Source: Micromonospora sp. RP3T (GTDB lineage: Bacteria; Actinomycetota; Actinomycetes; Mycobacteriales; Micromonosporaceae). From it: a stretch of DNA of 64,000 bases. The translations under genes were made by a program, and so were the position numbers. How positions within the stretch are numbered: position 1 is the first letter of the stretch; each line of letters begins with the position of its first letter. Below the pieces are notes generated by a model. It ran no database searches and was not told where the DNA came from. It worked only from the letters and a program-made list of their open reading frames with translations. This document shows positions 42,744 through 50,562 of the stretch, piece after piece. Location of the stretch: positions 53,987 through 117,986 of the forward strand of contig NZ_PYPS01000022.1 in the NCBI RefSeq assembly GCF_003027925.1, read 5' to 3'.

Positions 42744-43619
42744 TCAGTCGGCGAGGCCGAGCGCGGCCAGCCGGTGCGGGTCGGCGATCACGTCCACGGC
42801 GGCGATCCGGCCGCCGGTGACCGTGAACGCCATCACCGACAGCGGTCGGCCGCCGGCGCCGACCAGCACGCCGGCGGCGCCGTTGACCAGCACCGGCCGG
42901 GCGTACGGGAAGAGCCGGCCGAACGTGGTGGCCTGGGCGGCGACCTCGGTCGCGCCGGTGAGCACGGTGGTGTGCCGGGCGCGGGCGGTCCCGCCGTCGG
43001 AGCGGAGCACCACGTCCGGGTGCAGCACCGCGATCAGCGCCTCGAAGTCGCCCTCGCGGGCGGCGGTCAGGAACGCGTCCACCACCGCCCGTTGGCGGGC
43101 CAGGTCCGGGTCCGGGGCGGGCGCCCGGCCGCGTACCCGACGCCGGGCCCGACTGGCGAGCTGCCGGGCCGCCGTCGGTGAGCGGCCGACAAGTGGGGCG
43201 ATCTCGTCGAACGGCACCCCGAACATGTCGTGCAGCACGAACGCGAGCCGCTCGGTCGGGTTGAGCGTGTCCAGCACCACCAGCAGCGCGAGCCCCACCG
43301 AGTCGGCGAGCACCACGGCGTGGGCCGGGTCCGCGTCCGGCGGCGTCTCGACGATCGGGTCGGGCAGGCGTACGTCCAGCGGATCCTCCCGGCGGGCGGC
43401 ACGGGAGCGCAGCGTGTTCAGGCTGATCCGGGCCACCACCGTGGTCAGCCACGCGTCCAGGTTGTCGATCGTGTCGACGTCGGCGCGCGCCAGCCGCAGC
43501 CAGGTCTCCTGCACGGCGTCCTCGGCCTCGGTCAGCGAGCCGAGCAGCCGGTAGGCCACCGCGCGCAGGCGGGGCCGTTCCCGCTCGAACCGCGCCGCCG
43601 GTCCGGTGGTCCCGTCCAT
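42744..43619 (-). CDS. ECF sigma factor with SnoaL-like C-terminal domain (SigJ/ECF41-like)
   Basis: The 291-residue protein has sigma region 2 (ARFERERPRLRAVAYRLLGS, EAEDAVQETWLRLARAD) and region 4 (LNPTERLAFVLHDMFGVPF, IAPLVGRSPTAARQLASRAR). An NTF2/SnoaL-like domain follows (AFLTAAREGDFEALIAVLHPDVVL to VDVIADPHRLAAL). ECF41-type sigmas lack an anti-sigma partner and are tuned by this C-terminal domain; they usually adjoin a carboxymuconolactone decarboxylase, oxidoreductase or epimerase gene. The divergent NAD(P)-binding epimerase-like gene fits. GGGAGG precedes the ATG. Confidence 0.88.
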   Translation of the reverse strand: MDGTTGPAARFERERPRLRAVAYRLLGSLTEAEDAVQETWLRLARADVDTIDNLDAWLTTVVARISLNTLRSRAARREDPLDVRLPDPIVETPPDADPAHAVVLADSVGLALLVVLDTLNPTERLAFVLHDMFGVPFDEIAPLVGRSPTAARQLASRARRRVRGRAPAPDPDLARQRAVVDAFLTAAREGDFEALIAVLHPDVVLRSDGGTARARHTTVLTGATEVAAQATTFGRLFPYARPVLVNGAAGVLVGAGGRPLSVMAFTVTGGRIAAVDVIADPHRLAALGLAD

Positions 43620-43664
43620 CGTGGCCTCCCTCTCGCTCACCGTTGCGACCCGGGACGCCCCGAC

Positions 43665-43694
43665 GATGTGACGACAGGTGACGCCGGTCACATC
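43665..43694. promoter_or_regulatory. Inverted-repeat control region between ECF sigma and epimerase-like gene
   Basis: GATGTGAC (43665-43672) and GTCACATC (43687-43694) are perfect 8-bp arms. GTGAC-N4-GTCAC is nested inside, and another GGTCAC follows at about 43696. The block may hold the ECF-dependent promoter or a repressor site for both divergent genes. Confidence 0.5.
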
Positions 43695-43751
43695 GGTCAC
43701 GTCGGACGGTCTCCCCGGGTCGGTACGGCAACCGACCCGTGGAGGACGATC

Positions 43752-44531
43752 ATGCAGGCACCCATCCTGGTCACCGGCGGCACCGGCACGCTCGGCCGGC
43801 ACGTCGTACCGCTGCTGCGCGCGGCCGGCCACCCGGTCCGGGTGCTCAGCCGCCGCGGCGGCGCACCGGGCGACGGTGTCACCCACGTGACCGCCGACCT
43901 GCTCGCCGACAGCGACCTCGAACCGGCGGTACGCGGCGCGGCGACCGTGCTGCACCTCGCCGGCGGCGCCAAGGGCGACGACCGGGCGACCGCCAACCTG
44001 GTCCGCGCCGCCCGGCGCGCCGACGTGACGCACCTGGTGCACGTCTCCGTCATCGGCGCGGACCGGGTGCCGCTGGCCTGGCTGCGGTCCAAGCACGACG
44101 CCGAACGCGCGGTCGCCGACTCCGGCCTGCCGTGGACGGTGCTGCGCGCCGCGCAGTTCCACGACCTGGTGCTGACCATGCTGACCACGATGACGAAGCT
44201 GCCGATGGTGCCGGTCCCCGGTGGCCTGCGGCTGCAACCGGTGGACGCCGCCGAGGTGGCCGCGCGGCTGGTCGACCTGACGCTCGGCGCGCCCGCCGGC
44301 CTGGTGCCCGATCTGGCCGGCCCGGCCACGCACGGCCTCGACGAGCTGCTGGCCGGCTACCTGGCGGCCACCGGGCGGCGCCGGTTGCGACTGCCGGTGC
44401 GGCTGCCCGGGCGGGCCGGGCGGGTGTACCGGGAGGGGGCGAACCTGGCCCGGCCGGGCGCGACCCGGGGCGTGCGGACCTGGGACGAGTTCCTGGCCGG
44501 GCGACTGCGGTCCGGCGCGGGTCAGCCCTGA
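43752..44531 (+). CDS. NmrA/SDR-a5-like NAD(P)-binding epimerase-family protein
   Basis: The 259-residue atypical SDR begins APILVTGGTGTLGRHVVPLLRA (Rossmann GGTGTLG). Also seen are HLVHVSVIGADRVPLAWLRSKHDAERAV and SGLPWTVLRAAQFHDLVL, typical of the NmrA/complex-I-NDUFA9-like group that lacks the catalytic Tyr of classical SDRs. It may sense NAD(P) redox state or reduce a quinone. GGAGGA precedes the ATG. It is divergent from the ECF41-like sigma factor, its likely activator. Its end overlaps the convergent VOC gene by 10 bp. Confidence 0.83.
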   Translation: MQAPILVTGGTGTLGRHVVPLLRAAGHPVRVLSRRGGAPGDGVTHVTADLLADSDLEPAVRGAATVLHLAGGAKGDDRATANLVRAARRADVTHLVHVSVIGADRVPLAWLRSKHDAERAVADSGLPWTVLRAAQFHDLVLTMLTTMTKLPMVPVPGGLRLQPVDAAEVAARLVDLTLGAPAGLVPDLAGPATHGLDELLAGYLAATGRRRLRLPVRLPGRAGRVYREGANLARPGATRGVRTWDEFLAGRLRSGAGQP

Positions 44532-44926
44532 CGGGCCGGCGGGTGGAACTGCTCGAACATGACCTCGTAGCCGTCCGGATCGAGCCCGTAGAAGATGCGC
44601 GCCCAGCCCACGTCCTCCGGCTCCAGCGTCACCGGCAGCCCTTCGTCGCGCCAGAGCGCGTACGTGGCGTCCAGGTCCGGAGTGGGCACGGTGAGCACCA
44701 CACCGAGACCGGGCGGACCGTCCTTGGTGGCGCGTTCCCGCTCGGCGTTGTGGTGCCCGTGCCGGTGCAGGTCGGACAGGATCAGCCAGGTGTGGCCGAA
44801 CGTGAGGTAGCGCAGGTGCGGCTGGTCGGGTTGCGGGATCTGCCGGAAGCCGAGTCGCTGGTAGAGCCGGTGCGAGCGGTCCAGGTCGCGGACCCGGAGA
44901 CCGAGCTTGAGCTGTCTGGCGGCCAT
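44522..44926 (-). CDS. VOC-family protein
   Basis: The 134-residue protein starts MAARQLKLGLRVRDLDRSHRLYQRLGF and ends ARIFYGLDPDGYEVMFEQFHPP, with TFGHTWLILSDLHRHGH in the middle. It shows the doubled beta-alpha-beta3 VOC fold, and E in EVMFEQF is a likely metal ligand. The substrate is unknown. A TAGCGT box 7 nt before the ATG indicates a leaderless message. Convergent overlap of 10 bp with the NmrA-like gene. Confidence 0.8.
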   Translation of the reverse strand: MAARQLKLGLRVRDLDRSHRLYQRLGFRQIPQPDQPHLRYLTFGHTWLILSDLHRHGHHNAERERATKDGPPGLGVVLTVPTPDLDATYALWRDEGLPVTLEPEDVGWARIFYGLDPDGYEVMFEQFHPPARQG

Positions 44927-44933
44927 CGGCGCG

Positions 44934-44939
44934 ACGCTA
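44934..44939 (-). promoter_or_regulatory. Leaderless -10 box of the VOC gene
   Basis: TAGCGT on the minus strand ends 7 nt before the ATG at 44926. Confidence 0.5.
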
Positions 44940-44962
44940 CCGGATTCCGCTGGCGCCCCGGT

Positions 44963-45865
44963 TCACCAGCCGACCGTGCCGAGGCTGATCGGGGTGAGCT
45001 GGCGGACCTGCGGCTCGATCCACTGCGCCGCGGTGACCAGTTTGACCAGCCGGTCGATCGTCTCCGGTGGGCCGGCGACGAAACTGCGCCGGTCGGCCGG
45101 GCAACCGTAGCGGTCGTCGAACGGGCCGCCGTCGAGCGCGCGTACCACCATGCCGGCCTCGGCGGCCAGCAGCAGCCCGGCCGGCAGGTCGACCGCCTCC
45201 GGGCGGTAGCCGACGATGCCGTCGATGTCGCCCCGGGCCAGCATCACCCAGGACAGCAGCGGCGCCCACAGTTGCAGCACCCGGCGGGCGGTGGTGTCGA
45301 GGACGACCTTCAACGCCCGGGCGGTGCTGTCGTCGCGGCGTACGCCGTGGCCCTGGGTCCAGGCCAGCACCGGCGCGGCCGGCACCGGCCGGTGGGCGGT
45401 ACGCAGCGGACGGCCGGCCGGGTCCGCACCGTGCACGAACGCGCCGTGTCCGCGCAGCGCGGACCAGGTCCGGCCGGTGACCGGGTCGTGCACCACGCCG
45501 AGCACCGGCGAGCCGCGTTCACACAACGCGATGCCCACCACGTACGCCGGCAGGCCGATCGCCACGTTGTTGGTGCCGTCGAGCGGGTCGACCAGCCACG
45601 CCCAGGTGGTGTCCGGGGCGTACTCGCCGCCCTCCTCGGCGATCACCCCGTGCTCCGGCCAGCGGGCCCGGATCCGGTCGACGATCAACCGCTCGGCGGC
45701 CAGGTCGAGGTCGGTGACCAGGTCACCGGAGTCGTCCTTGGCCCGGGCGTGCACCTCGCCCCGGATGCCCCGGCGCAGCAGTCGGCCGGCCGCCCGGGCG
45801 GCGTCCACCGCGAACCGGTGCGCGTCGCGCAGGTCGGGCCCGCCTCTGTTCGGCTCCACGTCCAC
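44963..45865 (-). CDS. Inositol-monophosphatase-family phosphatase (CysQ/HisN-like)
   Basis: The 300-residue protein has the Li+-sensitive phosphatase motifs: SGDLVTDLDLAAERLI, GVIAEEGGEY (metal-binding E-E) and WLVDPLDGTNNVAIGLP (D-P-x-D-G-T). The third motif, normally W-D-x-A-A-G, is changed to EAVDLPAGLLLAAEAG. Members dephosphorylate inositol phosphate, histidinol phosphate or 3',5'-bisphosphoadenosine. GTG at 45865 has GGAGGA upstream. It is last of three co-directional genes (from 47541), with only 15 bp after the preceding stop. The context suggests a role tied to its two unusual partners. Confidence 0.83.
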   Translation of the reverse strand: MDVEPNRGGPDLRDAHRFAVDAARAAGRLLRRGIRGEVHARAKDDSGDLVTDLDLAAERLIVDRIRARWPEHGVIAEEGGEYAPDTTWAWLVDPLDGTNNVAIGLPAYVVGIALCERGSPVLGVVHDPVTGRTWSALRGHGAFVHGADPAGRPLRTAHRPVPAAPVLAWTQGHGVRRDDSTARALKVVLDTTARRVLQLWAPLLSWVMLARGDIDGIVGYRPEAVDLPAGLLLAAEAGMVVRALDGGPFDDRYGCPADRRSFVAGPPETIDRLVKLVTAAQWIEPQVRQLTPISLGTVGW

Positions 45866-45880
45866 GGCTCCTCCAGCCAG

Positions 45881-46534
45881 TCAGCCCCGTGCCACCAGTC
45901 GCGCGATCTCCCGCGCCATCCGCGCGGTCTCCGCCGCGTCGCAGCGGTCCCGGCGGACCCGGTGGCTGCGCCCGTCCACCGCGCCGAGGCTCAGGTCGCA
46001 CGCGCCGGGTGTGGTCCGGCCGAGCGCCACGGTCACCGCGGGCATGCCGGCGGCCACCTCCGAGGTGTGGAAGCCACCGGCGCGCAGCGCGTACGAGTCG
46101 CCGGCGGTGTGCGTCTCCACGGTGGCGGTCATCGCGGTGACCAGACGGTCGGTGGCGGCCACCTCGTCGACCTCGCCGAGGCTGTGCACCTCGTAGATCC
46201 GCCAGGAGGGGTCGGCGGGCGCGTCGGTGACGTCGATCAGCTCGTTGCGGACCGTGCCGTGCAGCACGTGGCTGAGCAGGTCCCAGCTGTGCGAGTGCAT
46301 GGCCGAGGTGGTGGGGCGCACCGGCGGCGGGTCGGCCGGCCAGGCGTGCACGCAGATCCCGTCGGGGCCGTCGCGCTCCACCGGCAGGCAGGTGAAGCCG
46401 AGCGGGTGCCGGACCGCCCGCAGTGGTCGCCGCCCGTCGGCGACGTCGGCGAGCACGTGCAGCACCCAGTCGCGCAGCAGCTCCGGCCGGGTGCCCCGGT
46501 CGATCTCGCGGGCCAGGTCGGCGTAGCTGGTCAT
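45881..46534 (-). CDS. Cupin-like protein of unknown function
   Basis: The 217-residue protein has a helical N-terminus (MTSYADLAREIDRGTRPELL) and a beta-rich core. HSHSWDLLSHVLHGTVRNELIDV and later ETHTAGDSYALRAGGFHTSEV, GMPAVTVALG look like the two metal-binding strands of a cupin. The clustered His residues could bind Fe or Zn, as in cysteine-dioxygenase-type proteins. The ATG overlaps the stop of the two-TM gene (ATGA) and the stop is 15 bp before the phosphatase, so the three are co-translated. No specific family name is justified. Confidence 0.75.
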   Translation of the reverse strand: MTSYADLAREIDRGTRPELLRDWVLHVLADVADGRRPLRAVRHPLGFTCLPVERDGPDGICVHAWPADPPPVRPTTSAMHSHSWDLLSHVLHGTVRNELIDVTDAPADPSWRIYEVHSLGEVDEVAATDRLVTAMTATVETHTAGDSYALRAGGFHTSEVAAGMPAVTVALGRTTPGACDLSLGAVDGRSHRVRRDRCDAAETARMAREIARLVARG

Positions 46535-47541
46535 GCGTACGGGTTCCTCGCCTGGAGGGCCTTGCGCACGATCTCGCCGACCTCCCGGTCCCCGAAGGAC
46601 CGGGGCAGCGTCAGCCCGAGCGCGGCGAGCAGCCGGCGGACCTGTTCGACGGACGGCTCGTCGTCGAGGCGCACCTGCCCGGCGGACTCGATCGGCACCC
46701 GGCGGCTCTGCCGGCGGCTGTAGTCGAGTTCGATGTTGAACCGGTTGTAGTAGACCTCGCCACGGTCGATGCGCAGCGCCGGCGTCTGCGGGTTCTCCTG
46801 GGTGATGACCACACAGGAGGAGGAGAGGTCGTAGCGGAACGTGGTCATCTGCGCGGAGAGCCGGATGTCGACGGTGAGCAGGCCGGAGCGTTGCATGTGC
46901 CAGCAGGCGGCGAGCACCGTCGCGTACGACTCCTTGCGGGTGCGGTCGACCGTCCACGGTTCCTTCGGCTCGGTCGGCTCGTCGGCTTCCAGGCTGCGCC
47001 GGAACCACGCGTACCGCTCGCAGACCTCCTCGTCGGTCGGGTCGATGATCTCGATGGCGAGGCTGAGCGTGGCGTTGCGGCGGCGGGCGTGTTTCAGGCA
47101 CTCGGGCAGCGTGACGGCGCGCAGGTAGGTGCCGGTGCCGCCCTTGAAGTGCCACTGGTCGGTGTGCTGCCGGGCCTCGTCGAGCGCCTGGCCGACCTCG
47201 CTGCCGTGCAGCACCCGGACCATGGAGGCGCTCTGGATCGCCTCCCGGGAGCGGGTCAGCGCGCCCTCCGGGCCGGTGAGCGCGGCCATCGGCGGGACGA
47301 GGTCGGTGAGCCGGGCCCGGACGTCCACCATGACCTGCCGGACCTCCTGCTCGGCGGTCCGGCGACGCAGCCGGTCGCGCAGCACCGCCTGGGCGAGCAG
47401 GCCGAGGACCAGCAGGATGGCGCTGTTGACCACGTCCTGGCTGACGGTGTTGGTCAGGCCGAGGACGGCGACCGTGACGGCCAGCAGCAGACCGATGAAC
47501 GCGTCGAGATTGCTGACGACCCAGCCGAGCAGGCGCGCCAT
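46531..47541 (-). CDS. Two-TM membrane protein with large cytosolic domain, unknown function
   Basis: The 336-residue protein has two N-terminal spans (about 14-30 and 39-55: FIGLLLAVTVAVLGL, VVNSAILLVLGLLAQ), then a basic stretch (LRDRLRRR) and a helix. The cytosolic alpha/beta domain (about 100-290) includes MVRVLHGSEVGQALDEARQH, FKGGTGTYLRAVTLPECLKHA, LAIEIIDPTDEEVC and SSSCVVITQENPQTPALRI. The hydrophobic pair followed by an enzymatic-looking domain recalls membrane-effector proteins of nucleotide-signalling systems, and the middle segment has a distant phospholipase-D-like flavour, but no HKD motif is seen. First gene of the three-gene unit; GGGGGA ribosome site. Confidence 0.75.
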   Translation of the reverse strand: MARLLGWVVSNLDAFIGLLLAVTVAVLGLTNTVSQDVVNSAILLVLGLLAQAVLRDRLRRRTAEQEVRQVMVDVRARLTDLVPPMAALTGPEGALTRSREAIQSASMVRVLHGSEVGQALDEARQHTDQWHFKGGTGTYLRAVTLPECLKHARRRNATLSLAIEIIDPTDEEVCERYAWFRRSLEADEPTEPKEPWTVDRTRKESYATVLAACWHMQRSGLLTVDIRLSAQMTTFRYDLSSSCVVITQENPQTPALRIDRGEVYYNRFNIELDYSRRQSRRVPIESAGQVRLDDEPSVEQVRRLLAALGLTLPRSFGDREVGEIVRKALQARNPYA

Positions 47542-47584
47542 GACATCCCCCGGTCGACGACGGAGCCTCCATGATAGCCCTTTG

Positions 47585-48373
47585 TCAATGCGCGATCACG
47601 CCCCGTTTCGCCGGTGGCGGCGGTGTGCCGCGTCGCCGGGCGGCGCAGATCAGCGACCCGCCGAGACCCGGCGCGGCCCGGGCCAGCCACCGCGAGGCGA
47701 TCCAGCGTCCGCCCGGCAGCCGCCAGCCGACCTCGTTGGAGCGCATCGCCAGCGGGAGGAACCCGGCGCGACGCAGCGTGCGCCGCAGCAGCGACGCGGT
47801 GAACGGGCGGATGTGCAGCCAGAGGTAGGGATGCAGCGGGTCGACCTGGCGCGGCGCCCGGCCGGCGAGGAAGGCCAGCCGGTCCTGCACCGGGGCCAGG
47901 TTGGGGGTGGTGAGCACCAACAGGCCGTCCGGAGCCAGCACGCGGTGGCACTCCCGCAGCAACGCCAGCGGGTCGTAGACGTGTTCGATCAGCTCGCCGG
48001 CGAGCAGCCCGGCGAAGCTGCCCGCCCGGAACGGCAGGCCCCGGGTGGCGTCCAGGCAGACCGGCAGCGCCGGCCCGCCGGCCGCCCGCCGGGCGGTGCC
48101 CAGCGCCGTCTCGGCCATGTCGGCCAGCACGAGCGGGCCGGGCAGCGCGGCCGGGTCGAGCATGCCGCGCGACCCGCAGCCCAGCTCCAGCACCGGTCCG
48201 TCGCCGGTCACCCCGTCGGCCATCAGCCGGGCCGCGACGGCGCGGCGCACCCGGTGGTACGGGTCGTCGACGTACCCGTCGACCTGCGCGCCGTCGTGGT
48301 AGCTGTGATGGTTGGCGTGCCGGCCGTGCGCCTGCGCGCGGTGCGCCGAAGTCCCGGTCGGCGGCTCGGCCAT
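47585..48373 (-). CDS. SAM-dependent methyltransferase
   Basis: The 262-residue protein has a His-rich N-terminus (HRAQAHGRHANHHSYHDG) and a class I methyltransferase core: PVLELGCGSRGMLDPAAL, GLPFRAGSFAGLLAGELIEHVYDP, LLRECHRVLAPDGLLVLTTPN. The late segment HLHIRPFTASLLRRTLRRAGF-like region (here LWLHIRPFTASLL) is typical of the Methyltransf_11/UbiE-type group acting on glycans or small molecules. It is preceded on its strand by the TolB-like pair and their terminator, and followed by nothing coupled. The substrate is unknown. Confidence 0.82.
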   Translation of the reverse strand: MAEPPTGTSAHRAQAHGRHANHHSYHDGAQVDGYVDDPYHRVRRAVAARLMADGVTGDGPVLELGCGSRGMLDPAALPGPLVLADMAETALGTARRAAGGPALPVCLDATRGLPFRAGSFAGLLAGELIEHVYDPLALLRECHRVLAPDGLLVLTTPNLAPVQDRLAFLAGRAPRQVDPLHPYLWLHIRPFTASLLRRTLRRAGFLPLAMRSNEVGWRLPGGRWIASRWLARAAPGLGGSLICAARRRGTPPPPAKRGVIAH

Positions 48374-48471
48374 CGCACCCTCCACAGCGGTCGCCGGCCC
48401 CGTCGGCGGCGTCCACCCCAAGCCTCGCACCGCGCGCGCCCGGTTGCCGGGATCTTCACCCCGGATACACC

Positions 48472-48502
48472 GACGCGGCGGCCGTGGTCCGGCCGCCGCG
48501 TC
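48472..48502 (-). terminator. Hairpin terminator after the TolB-like pair
   Basis: A perfect 12-bp stem (GACGCGGCGGCC) with a 7-nt loop lies 11 bp beyond the end of the minus-strand beta-propeller gene. Confidence 0.7.
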
Positions 48503-48513
48503 GTCCGGGCGGG

Positions 48514-49452
48514 TCAGATGGCCCGCGCCCAGTCCACCCGGGAGGAGTCGTCGTACTCGTCGCCGGGGATCCACCACGGCTCGCCGAAGCCGCTGGTGAA
48601 GACGATGATGTTGCCGCCGTCGGGTTCCGGGTTGGTGGGCGGCACCGACAGCGCCGCGCAGTAGCGCCCGTCCGGGGAGAACACCGGCGACTGGAAGAAG
48701 CGCGGTTCGTCGGTGAGCCGCTTCAGACCGGTGCCGTCGACGCGCACCGAGCCGAGCGAGCCGCCGAAGACGTCGACGTCGCGGGTCCAGTGGTTGCTCA
48801 CGAACACCACCCGGCCGGTGTCCGGGGTGAAGACCGGCCAGCCGAACAACTCGCCCGGGTCGGGCTGGTAGATCCGCCGCACCTTGCCGGTGGCCAGCTC
48901 CAGGGTCCGCAGTTGGCGCCCCTCGGACCGGCTCGACCACTCCATCACGATCAGCGAGCCGTCGCGGGACCAGTTCGGTCGCGCCATGTCGTGGCCCGCG
49001 ACGAGGACGCGGCGAGCGCCGGTGGCCACGTTCACCGCGATCAACGTGGACCGGTCGACAAGCAGCGCGATCTCGGTGCCGTCCGGGGACCAGGTCGGCC
49101 ACTCGTAGTGGACGCCGAACGGATCGGTGATCAGCGTGCGACTCTCCCCGGTGACCCGGTCGTGGACGTCGAGGGTGGGGTCGAAGGCGGGGCCGGGCTT
49201 CTGACCGAGGACGGCCAGGTGGCGGCCGTCCGGTGAGGCGGTCGCGGCGTTGCCCTGGGAGAGCAGCACCTGCGGGGTGGTCCGGCCGGGGTTGATCTGG
49301 AGCACGCCGGGGCCGGTGACGATCCACGGCCCGTTCACCACGTCGGCGGCGGCCGGCGCACCGGCGACCAGCCCTCCGGCCAGGCCGGTCGCGGCGGCGG
49401 CGCCGGTGAGCGCGGCGGCGCGCAGCAGGGCACGACGGTTCATCGCGCTCAT
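48514..49452 (-). CDS. TAT-exported TolB/WD40-like beta-propeller protein (paralogue 1)
   Basis: The 312-residue protein has a twin-arginine-type leader (MNRRALLRAAALTGAAAATG) and six-bladed TolB-like repeats built on SPDG/WSPDGTEIAL, WSRDGSLIVMEW, FTPDTGRVVF and FSPDGRYCAAL. It ends GEPWWIPGDEYDDSSRVDWARA. ATG 49452 overlaps the upstream paralogue's stop (ATGA). Beta-propellers of this type are exported scaffold or binding proteins, and no catalytic motif is visible. It is clearly a tandem duplicate of the gene at 49449-50423. Confidence 0.78.
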   Translation of the reverse strand: MSAMNRRALLRAAALTGAAAATGLAGGLVAGAPAAADVVNGPWIVTGPGVLQINPGRTTPQVLLSQGNAATASPDGRHLAVLGQKPGPAFDPTLDVHDRVTGESRTLITDPFGVHYEWPTWSPDGTEIALLVDRSTLIAVNVATGARRVLVAGHDMARPNWSRDGSLIVMEWSSRSEGRQLRTLELATGKVRRIYQPDPGELFGWPVFTPDTGRVVFVSNHWTRDVDVFGGSLGSVRVDGTGLKRLTDEPRFFQSPVFSPDGRYCAALSVPPTNPEPDGGNIIVFTSGFGEPWWIPGDEYDDSSRVDWARAI

Positions 49453-50423
49453 GCGGGCACCTCCGTGGTGAGCGCCCGGGCCCAGTCCAGCCGGGAGGAG
49501 TCGTCGTACTCGTCGCCGGGGATCCACCACGGCTCACCGAAGCCGCTGGTGGAGACGATGATGTTGCCGCCGTCGGGCTCGGTGTTCTCCGGCGGGATGG
49601 ACAGCGCCGCGCAGTACCGGCCGTCCGGGGAGAAGACCGGCGACAGGTAGAACCGCGGTTGGTCGGTGAGCTGCTTCAACCCGGTGCCGCCGAGCCGCAC
49701 CGACGCCAGGGACTGGTTGTAGGTGTCCCGGTCGGGATACCAGCGGGTGGTGCAGAACACCACGCGCTGGGAGTCGGGCGTGAACACCGGCCCGCTGACC
49801 CGCTCTCCCGCCTGCGGCGCGTAGAGCCGCCGGACGGTGCCGGTCGCCAGCTCCAGCACCCGCAACTGCCAGCCCTCGGAGCGGCTGAGCCAGTGCAGGA
49901 CGATCATGGAGCCGTCGCGGGACCAGTCCGGGTCCCGCATGACGTGCCCCTGGGCCAGCACCCGGGCGGCGCCGGTCGCCACGTCGACCGCGATCAGCGT
50001 GTCGTCCTGCGCGCCGGTGACCAGGGCGATCTCCCGGCCGTCCGGCGACCAGGTGGGCGCGCCGTAGTGCACCCCGAACGGGTCGGCGAGCAGCGTGCGC
50101 CGCTGCCCGGTGACCCGGTCGTACACCGCCACATACGGCTCCAGCGTGCCGTCGCCGGACCGGGCGGTGTTCACCCAGGCCACGTACCGGCCGTCCGGTG
50201 AGGTCTTGGCGTTGTCGCCGTCCTCCAGCAGCCACCGCGGGGTGGTGCGGCCCGGGTCGACCTGGCGCACGCCCCAGCCGACGCTGACCAGCCACGGCCC
50301 GTTGACGATCTCGGCGGCGGCGGCCGGTGTCGCGGCGGCCGTCCCGCCGGCCAGCCCGGTCGCGGCGGCGGCGCCGGTCAGCGCGGCGGCGCGCAGCAGG
50401 GTACGACGAGTCAACTCGATCAT
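49449..50423 (-). CDS. TAT-exported TolB/WD40-like beta-propeller protein (paralogue 2)
   Basis: The 324-residue protein begins MIELTRRTLLRAAALTGAAA, a twin-arginine-type leader, and then has the same propeller as its neighbour: PTWSPDGREIALVTG, DWSRDGSMIVLHWLSRSEG, VFTPDSQRVVFCTTRW, VFSPDGRYCAALSIPPENTEPDGGN. It carries seven extra residues at the C-terminus. The GGGGGA ribosome site supports the ATG. First gene of the two-gene unit. The long identical nucleotide blocks point to a fairly recent tandem duplication. Confidence 0.78.
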   Translation of the reverse strand: MIELTRRTLLRAAALTGAAAATGLAGGTAAATPAAAAEIVNGPWLVSVGWGVRQVDPGRTTPRWLLEDGDNAKTSPDGRYVAWVNTARSGDGTLEPYVAVYDRVTGQRRTLLADPFGVHYGAPTWSPDGREIALVTGAQDDTLIAVDVATGAARVLAQGHVMRDPDWSRDGSMIVLHWLSRSEGWQLRVLELATGTVRRLYAPQAGERVSGPVFTPDSQRVVFCTTRWYPDRDTYNQSLASVRLGGTGLKQLTDQPRFYLSPVFSPDGRYCAALSIPPENTEPDGGNIIVSTSGFGEPWWIPGDEYDDSSRLDWARALTTEVPA

Positions 50424-50562
50424 GTGAAATCCCCCGTGGTAGACATCGCTCCACCCTCCTGACCGGACGAACGCGCCGGGATCGGGCGAGCGGACCGTTC
50501 ACCGTCGGCCACTCGGTCAGGACCCGGAGTGAGCGGCGTTGACGCCCGGTACCCTCGCCCCG

